A stretch of 64,000 nt of DNA from Epichloe hybrida (taxonomy: Eukaryota; Ascomycota; Sordariomycetes; Hypocreales; Clavicipitaceae): NCBI GenBank assembly GCA_019022495.1, contig JAFEKR010000002.1:4960001-5024000 (forward strand), given 5' to 3'. A program made the translations under genes and the position numbers. Below are positions 58,491-64,000 of this stretch, one piece after another. Position 1 is the stretch's first letter. Each line of letters opens with the position of its first letter. The notes beneath the pieces were generated by a model. That model saw nothing but the letters and a program-made list of their open reading frames with translations, searched no databases and was not told the DNA's origin.

Positions 58491-60550
58491 TAAGCAGCTA
58501 GTTCGCGGACACAGAGGTATATTTAATAGATTTTAGATAGTAGTAGCAACGTATAAAAAAAAAAAATCTAGATAATTTCTCAGACAACCTAACTCATAGC
58601 TATTTCGCACTGATTACTCTATTAACACATCACCCGCCGGGCCCTTAGTGATCTCACTAGTAATAATAGGGGCGGAGGATTTATCCTTATTATTAGAAGA
58701 ATCCCCCTCCCTATACATATATATATAAAGCTTACTAGGGAGGTCTAGCGGCCTAACATAAGTAGGAAGCGTAGATATATTAGTAGTAAGCTACTAGTAC
58801 GTTAGTAAAGCTATAAGCTAGAGCGTAGGAAGGTAATAAAATACAAACTATTAGAAATATTAATCTAGACTTCTAGATTAATAGTATTATTAAGTAGTAA
58901 TATAGTAACTTATTCGTTAGTATTAGCCTTGTATGTAACTTCCGCTATAAGCTACGCTTACCTTGCTTACCTATGCTTATTAGTATTCTTAGTGGTTAGG
59001 AGTGTATTATAAAGTTTATATTTTATATATATTAGACGCTAGTAGTATATTAGTAGTAACTAAGTTATAGAAATAAGAGATATATATATTATTAAGAAAG
59101 TATAGATTATTATTAGGATTACTATAAATATTAATATACTTAAAGAGTGTATAGTATAACTAGGTAAACTAAGTAGTATACTAGTAGTATATTAGTATAT
59201 ATATTAGTAGTAGGAAAGGGAGGATAAACCCTAGTATAGTCCTTATTATTATATATATAATAGGCGTATTTTATTAAGTTATTTATATAAGTTAGGAGTA
59301 ATATGTAGTAAGATAGTAGTAAAGTTATACTTAGAGAATTAGTATATTAGGTTAGGATAGATTTGCCCTTAATAATATATTATAGCTCTATACTATTACT
59401 ATCTTTAGGTGTAATAGCTTATATTATAACCTACTATATATAGTAGATATAGGGAATTTTTATTCTACTAGCATTACTAGCTATAAGTTAGTAGGGTAAG
59501 CGCTAGGGGGACCTAGATATTATACTTATATAGAAATCTTAGAAGCTAAATGTTTCTTACTAGAAGACTTTAAAGGGGATATTATAGGAGTCTTTAAAAT
59601 AGAAGGAGGTAGTAGTAGTAAAGTAGTTGCTTATATTAAAGATATTATTAACTACTAGTAAGTTAGTAGTAATATACTATAAGAAACTTATAGGTAAAAG
59701 GTAAGCTACTAATGTTTTAGTGTTTAAGAGAATTTAAATATTTTAGATAAGAATAGATATAAATAATAAAGTGATGCTATAGGATATCAGTAATTACTAT
59801 AAGAGAAGCTATAAAGCTACTAGCTTATAGGTAGGGGTAACTTATAATGCTAAGGGAGGATATAAAGGGAAGAAAAGTATGTAGAAGTAAGGGGAAGTAG
59901 GCCTCTTTTATATTAGCCCTAGACCCCTAAGTGATTTATATGCTATATGTAGCTAATCTAGGAATTATAATATTTATAGTTATGGCTGCTACTAGCAAAT
60001 ACGCACGCTAGCTGTGAACTCCTAGTGAGATTAACACAACATCCCTAATATTAGATAAGAAGTTGTTTGTTTTAAATAGCGCGCATTACCCTAACTATTT
60101 AACCTAATTATAAAACTTAACACAGGTAGTTTGCCTACTTAGCGCTAACAACTCATTAGATAGAGGCATACACATTAGAGGCAATGAAGCAGCGAGTGTG
60201 CAGCTATCCATAATCCGGATATCACGTGGCGCGCGTCACCCTAACCATTCAACCCAATTACAAAACTTAACACAAGCAGTCCGCCCACTCAGCGCTAACA
60301 ACTTGTCAGATAGAGGCATGCACGTTAGAGGCAATAAAGCAGCGAGTGTGCAGCTATCTATAATCCAGATATCACAAGGAAGATTACCTAGGTCCTAACG
60401 ATATCTACCTTATTATTTAAAGCGGACACAATACCACGCACTAAGAGTATAGCTAGTAATATAGATATTACCACAGGTTATGCGTAGCAAACATACACTA
60501 GCTAAGCAGCTCTTTATAATTAAGGATAATCGTATATTAGGGGGGTAGTA
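58491..60550 (+). other. Gypsy-1 3' region between chromodomain and 3' LTR
   Basis: About 2 kb, long for a gypsy element. No domain recognised. It contains an A12 run near 58555, a GC-rich island with CACCCGCCGGGCCC near 58628, a 150-bp tandem duplication (60079-60378) and the polypurine tract before the LTR. Confidence 0.5.
60079..60378. repeat. 150-bp tandem duplication in Gypsy-1
   Basis: Two head-to-tail units, 60079-60228 and 60229-60378, each from GCGCGC to about GATATCAC. They differ mostly by C-to-T/G-to-A changes. Unit 1 is the more mutated at its start (TTACCCTAACTATTTAACC versus TCACCCTAACCATTCAACC in unit 2). Confidence 0.9.
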
Positions 60551-60817
60551 TATTAGGAGCACGGAGGCTAGGGAGTCGCGGATAGGATAGTTATATAATA
60601 GAGCCCTTAGGTAAGCCTTAGCTTATGCGGATAACTAAGTAGCTACTAGATAGCTATGTGCATATAGTAGGGTATTTAGACAAGGACTACCTATAAGAGA
60701 TATAGAAGGTTAGAGTTTAAGACCTTTATATACCCACCCCTAAGTAGTAGCTCTCTAGCTATAACCAAGAACCTTAGCCTTCACTCCGTTTATATCTCCC
60801 TAAACACAGTCGTGACA
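60551..60817 (+). repeat. Gypsy-1 3' LTR
   Basis: 267 bp, TATTAGGAGCACGG (the TG end mutated to TA) to CAGTCGTGACA, followed by the TATTA duplication. Confidence 0.92.
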
Positions 60818-60822
60818 TATTA

Positions 60823-63050
60823 GCTATATAAAAGAATGATTTAAAACCAAGGATACATAGCAAAGATATTTACTAAAGTAAAATAACACTTCCTTATAAG
60901 AAATAGTAAATAATAACCTAACTAAGTTAATAATTAAATACTTTAATAAACTTATAGAAAGACTAGCTATCTTATAATAAGCAGTGCCTAAAGTAAGCTA
61001 AACTAAAAGGGCACTCTAGAATTAACTTATTAGAGCCTATTATAGTATTTTAGAGTATAAAGAAGTAATTATAAATCCGCTAGATAGACTATAAGAGTTC
61101 TATAAATAGATTAGAATAACCCTTTATCTTATTAAGAAAGAGAAGAAAAACTATTAATAGTTCCTAACTAAAGCTATAACCCTAGAGTAATTCTAGACTA
61201 ACTAAAGATACAATAGGAATAGAAAAGAGACCTAATACCCCTTAAAACCATAAGGAAGAGAAGGTACTCCTTATATAAAGAAGTGCTATATATATAGCAA
61301 GGAAGGATACTAGTTATCTAAGCACCCTAAAGAGAACTATAAGAAGGCATTTTAACGCTTTAAGAACCACTACCTTACAAATCTAGCTAATAATTTATAT
61401 TATTTATTTCTTACTTAGTATAAGGGAGAACACAAGTCTTAAACCCCTATTAATAATAAGATTGCTTAGTACATAAAGAGCATTAGATTTAATAATAGCC
61501 CTAATAATATAGATAGGCTAGTACCTATAAGCTTCTTTACTTATAGAACCTAGATTAATAGTAGAAGAATGGTTTAATTCCTAACAAGGTAAGTAGCTTA
61601 TTATAGTCTAAGCAAAGAAAACCCCTTTTAGCAGGAACTTATAAACAAAGCCCTAGCAACATTTATATTAGAAGATTACTATTCCTATGTAATATTCTAA
61701 GGGATTATGCCTAATATAGGAGCCGTAAAGTTCTCTATAGCAAGGCACCCTTAATTTCTTACTTTATAATATTAGATGCCCACATTATAGCTTAATAAAT
61801 TAATAAAGAAGAAGGCATTAGTTAGATTTAGCGCGGGAGACCTAATTATTACGCTTAGAGCGGCTAATATGCCTACCCCCTTTAGAAATATCCTCTTTTA
61901 GGTCATCCCTATAAACACTTTATTCCTCTTATCCCTTAATAATATAGACTATCTAAAGATTAACTTTAATATCTCTAAGAACACACTATAACAAGGAAAC
62001 ATTAAAGTCCCTATTATACACAAATAAGGCCACACCTAGATGCTCCTTATATAGAAAGAAGAAGTAATTACTTAGAGCTACCTTATAGAAGGCAAGCTAT
62101 AGCAACTACACTGCTGCTTTAGATATCTATTAATCTAACGCTTATATAAGGTTCTTTATAAATTAGGGCATAATATTAACATTAAAGCTATTAAGGAGCT
62201 AATAAGAATTTACTACTAATGCTAAATATATATAAATAGCCCTAATTACTTTAAGTTTACCCTTAAGGATAAGTGTAGCTTTAATTATAAAGTAATAGTA
62301 AATATTTTCTACCTAGATAGTAACCACCCTACACTCTATGCTATAAATATAGCTATAGCGTTTAATATAGCAAAATTCCTTAATAATATCTCTACAAAAA
62401 TAACCTAGGAAGCCCTCTAAATATACTAGATTAATACTTACCTAGGCCCTCTAGACTTTATTATTATAGATACTAGAACAAACTTCTATAGTAATAAATT
62501 TAGATAATTCATAGCTTTAATATTAATTTTAATTAAGGAAGTCCCTATTAAGGCACACTATAGTATAAGGAAGGTTAAAAGGTATTATAGGCTGCTCTAA
62601 AGAGCCTATAATATAATTAGACGTAAATGCCTTATAATGCCAGAACCTATTACCCTTTAAATAGTAATTAAGGCCCTAAATAACACCATAGGCCCTAATA
62701 GCCTTATCCTAACCCTCCTTATCTTTAGAGCCTACCTATATATAATAAATAAGTTCTTACTATTACCTAATATTACATAGCGTGTGATTATAGTATAGAA
62801 GGCTACTAAAGAGATTAAGAGACTCCACGCTATCTAGAAGGTTAATAAGGCCCTTACTAAACACAATAGCCTAGATACCTTAAAGACCCTTAGCCTACCA
62901 CTTAGATTAAAGGTTAAGGTCTAGTAAGAAGGTAAGGGATAGTTAGGTCTATATAAGCTACTAGTAATTACTAGAGAAAGCTATACACTTAATATACTTA
63001 GAGGCCTAAAGACCTTTAGGTTAATATCTATTAAGCCTTACTATAATAAT
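60823..63050 (+). mobile_element. Copia-1c internal segment 3 (gag end to integrase and beyond)
   Basis: Resumes Copia-1c after Gypsy-1, colinear with the reverse complement of Copia-1a from about 34.1 to 31.85 kb. The integrase core is readable on the plus strand at about 62330-62630 (DFIIIDTRTNFYSNKF, then RKVKRYYRLL). The copia homology stops exactly at ACTATAATAAT/CAGAGC, where the hAT-like element begins. RT, RNase H and the 3' LTR are not in the window. Confidence 0.88.
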
Positions 63051-63058
63051 CAGAGCAT

Positions 63059-63190
63059 TGTTGTATTGTATTGTATTGTATTTTTTGGCCCTTCGATGTA
63101 TTGTATTGTATTGTATTGCCCTATGTATTGTATTGTGTATTGTATTGTATTAAAAATACAATACAATACAATACAATACATACAATACAA
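63059..63190. repeat. Inverted pentanucleotide arrays TTGTA / TACAA
   Basis: Three blocks of TTGTA repeats are separated by short unique spacers (TTTTTTGGCCCTTCGA and GCCCTA). A TACAA block follows in the opposite sense, so the region can fold into a long hairpin. Confidence 0.85.
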
Positions 63191-63482
63191 TGTATTGTTA
63201 GGGAAAAATATAAGTAGGGTATTATATAAATTCATTATATAGTAGATTTTGTAAATAATCTAATTATAGTATTCTTATTTTTATATATAATTTAGTTATT
63301 TATTTAAAAATCTATTAAGTTTTAGCTTATTTAGAAAAGTAAGCTTATTTTAAATATATAATATCTTAGTAATATTCTTTTATATCTATTTTAAAAAATG
63401 ATTTTTTCTTAATATATTAAGGGTCTTTTTATTCTTATATCTATTTTCTATGATTTATTATAATTATTTATTATATAAAAAT

Positions 63483-63570
63483 ACATTATAATACAATACA
63501 ATACAATACATTACAATACATTACAATACATTACAATACATTACAATACATTACAATACAATACAATATA
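63483..63570. repeat. TACAA / TACATTACAA tandem array
   Basis: Pentamer TACAA copies flank six or so 10-bp TACATTACAA units. The same sense as the right arm of the 63.1 kb arrays. Confidence 0.85.
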
Positions 63571-64000
63571 TTATTAAAAAGGTAAGGTAGTATATATACT
63601 TATTATATAGTAGATTTTTAATATAATCTAAATAAGATATCCTTACATTTTTATACTATTTAGGTATTTAGTTATAGAATTATAAAGTTTTAGCTAATTT
63701 AGACTATTAAGCTATATATATATATAGGGTAGCTATAAATAGTATTATCTAAACTTAACTTATAGTCAAATTTATTCTCTATATTTTAAAGGTTATCCTA
63801 TCTTTCTAGCTTTTGTTTAGGATTTACTATGCATTTTAATATAGTATTTTTGCTTTAAATATAATATTTACCCTAAAGAAATAATTTATAATTCTAAATA
63901 AATAAGATTAAAACTCTAATAAAAATATACTTATATATATAAGGAATTTATTATAAAGAGAAAATTAAAATTTATTTAATAAATGCTTCTTTTACTATTA

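Larger units (their letters stand above)
52872..60817 (+). mobile_element. Gypsy-1: Ty3/gypsy chromovirus-type element
   Basis: A 7,946-bp element with 267-bp LTRs and target duplication TATTA (52867-52871 and 60818-60822). The empty site CTTATTAGCTATATA is visible, reversed, in Copia-1a near 34075. Plus strand. Order: gag zinc knuckle, protease, RT, RNase H, integrase, chromodomain, then about 2 kb without recognised coding, a polypurine tract (AGGGGGGTAG, about 60538-60548) and the 3' LTR. Stops throughout from C-to-T changes. Confidence 0.93.
63051..64000. mobile_element. Probable hAT-like or foldback element, left end, truncated by the window
   Basis: Starts CAGAGCATTGTTG, like a hAT terminal repeat. 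Copia-1c is interrupted exactly there, and the 8 bp before it (ATAATAAT, 63043-63050) could be the duplicated target. The interior is TTGTA arrays (63059-63152), inverted TACAA arrays (63155-63190), then AT-rich DNA, a second TACAA/TACATTACAA array (63483-63570) and a diverged repeat of the AT-rich segment about 369 bp further on. No transposase is visible in the ~950 bp present. Assignment is tentative. Confidence 0.45.

Noticed and set aside
60198..60398. 66-codon ORF with an internal repeated peptide
   Set aside because: Produced by the 150-bp tandem duplication in Gypsy-1; no independent support.
63059..63570. CRISPR-like repeat-spacer appearance of the TTGTA arrays
   Set aside because: Pentamer microsatellite blocks in a eukaryotic genome; no constant-length repeats and spacers.

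Overview
The window is nuclear DNA of a filamentous ascomycete. The evidence is compact genes with short GT-AG introns of about 50-225 bp, orthologues of fungal housekeeping genes, and a long AT-rich block whose transposons carry C-to-T and G-to-A changes typical of repeat-induced point mutation (RIP). A sordariomycete, perhaps Hypocreales, is my inference from protein style; the sequence does not prove it.

Left part (1-28.2 kb) is a normal gene-rich region. In order: a small orphan protein gene (+); MON1 (-) and DOP1 (+), divergent around a promoter with a 31-copy 9-bp minisatellite and two CCAAT boxes; RRN3 (-); HAP3/NF-YB (-); about 3.6 kb with no gene I can recognise; prefoldin subunit 2 (-) divergent from CMC2 (+); a TMEM14-family membrane protein (-) divergent from OST2/DAD1 (+); the GRASP protein GRH1 (-) divergent from the cap hypermethylase TGS1 (+); and a secreted amidase-signature protein (-) that appears to have lost two of its three catalytic residues. 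Exon structures were worked out by hand from splice sites and reading-frame continuity. Functions cover endosome/Golgi traffic (MON1, DOP1, GRH1), ER glycosylation (OST2), rRNA and snRNA/snoRNA synthesis (RRN3, TGS1), CCAAT-dependent transcription (HAP3), chaperoning (PFD2) and cytochrome oxidase assembly (CMC2).

Right part (28.2-64 kb) has no intact gene. It is a stack of nested, RIP-degraded transposons. A Tc1/mariner transposase tail marks the left border. A gypsy-like gag/protease relic is split by a complete Ty1/copia element, Copia-1a (29318-36127, TSD CTTAT). A plus-strand relative, Copia-1c, begins with an LTR at 37376. It is split by (i) Copia-1b (38280-51719, TSD GAATT), which itself contains Copia-2 (40179-46809, TSD ATTAT); (ii) a Ty3/gypsy chromovirus-type element, Gypsy-1 (52872-60817, TSD TATTA), with a recognisable chromodomain; and (iii) a probable hAT-like element starting CAGAG at 63051 and running off the window, built of TTGTA/TACAA arrays. 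For Copia-2 and Gypsy-1 the empty target site is visible in sister copies inside the same window, so the insertion order can be read directly. The domains that can be read (gag zinc knuckle, protease, integrase, RT, RNase H) are broken by many stop codons.
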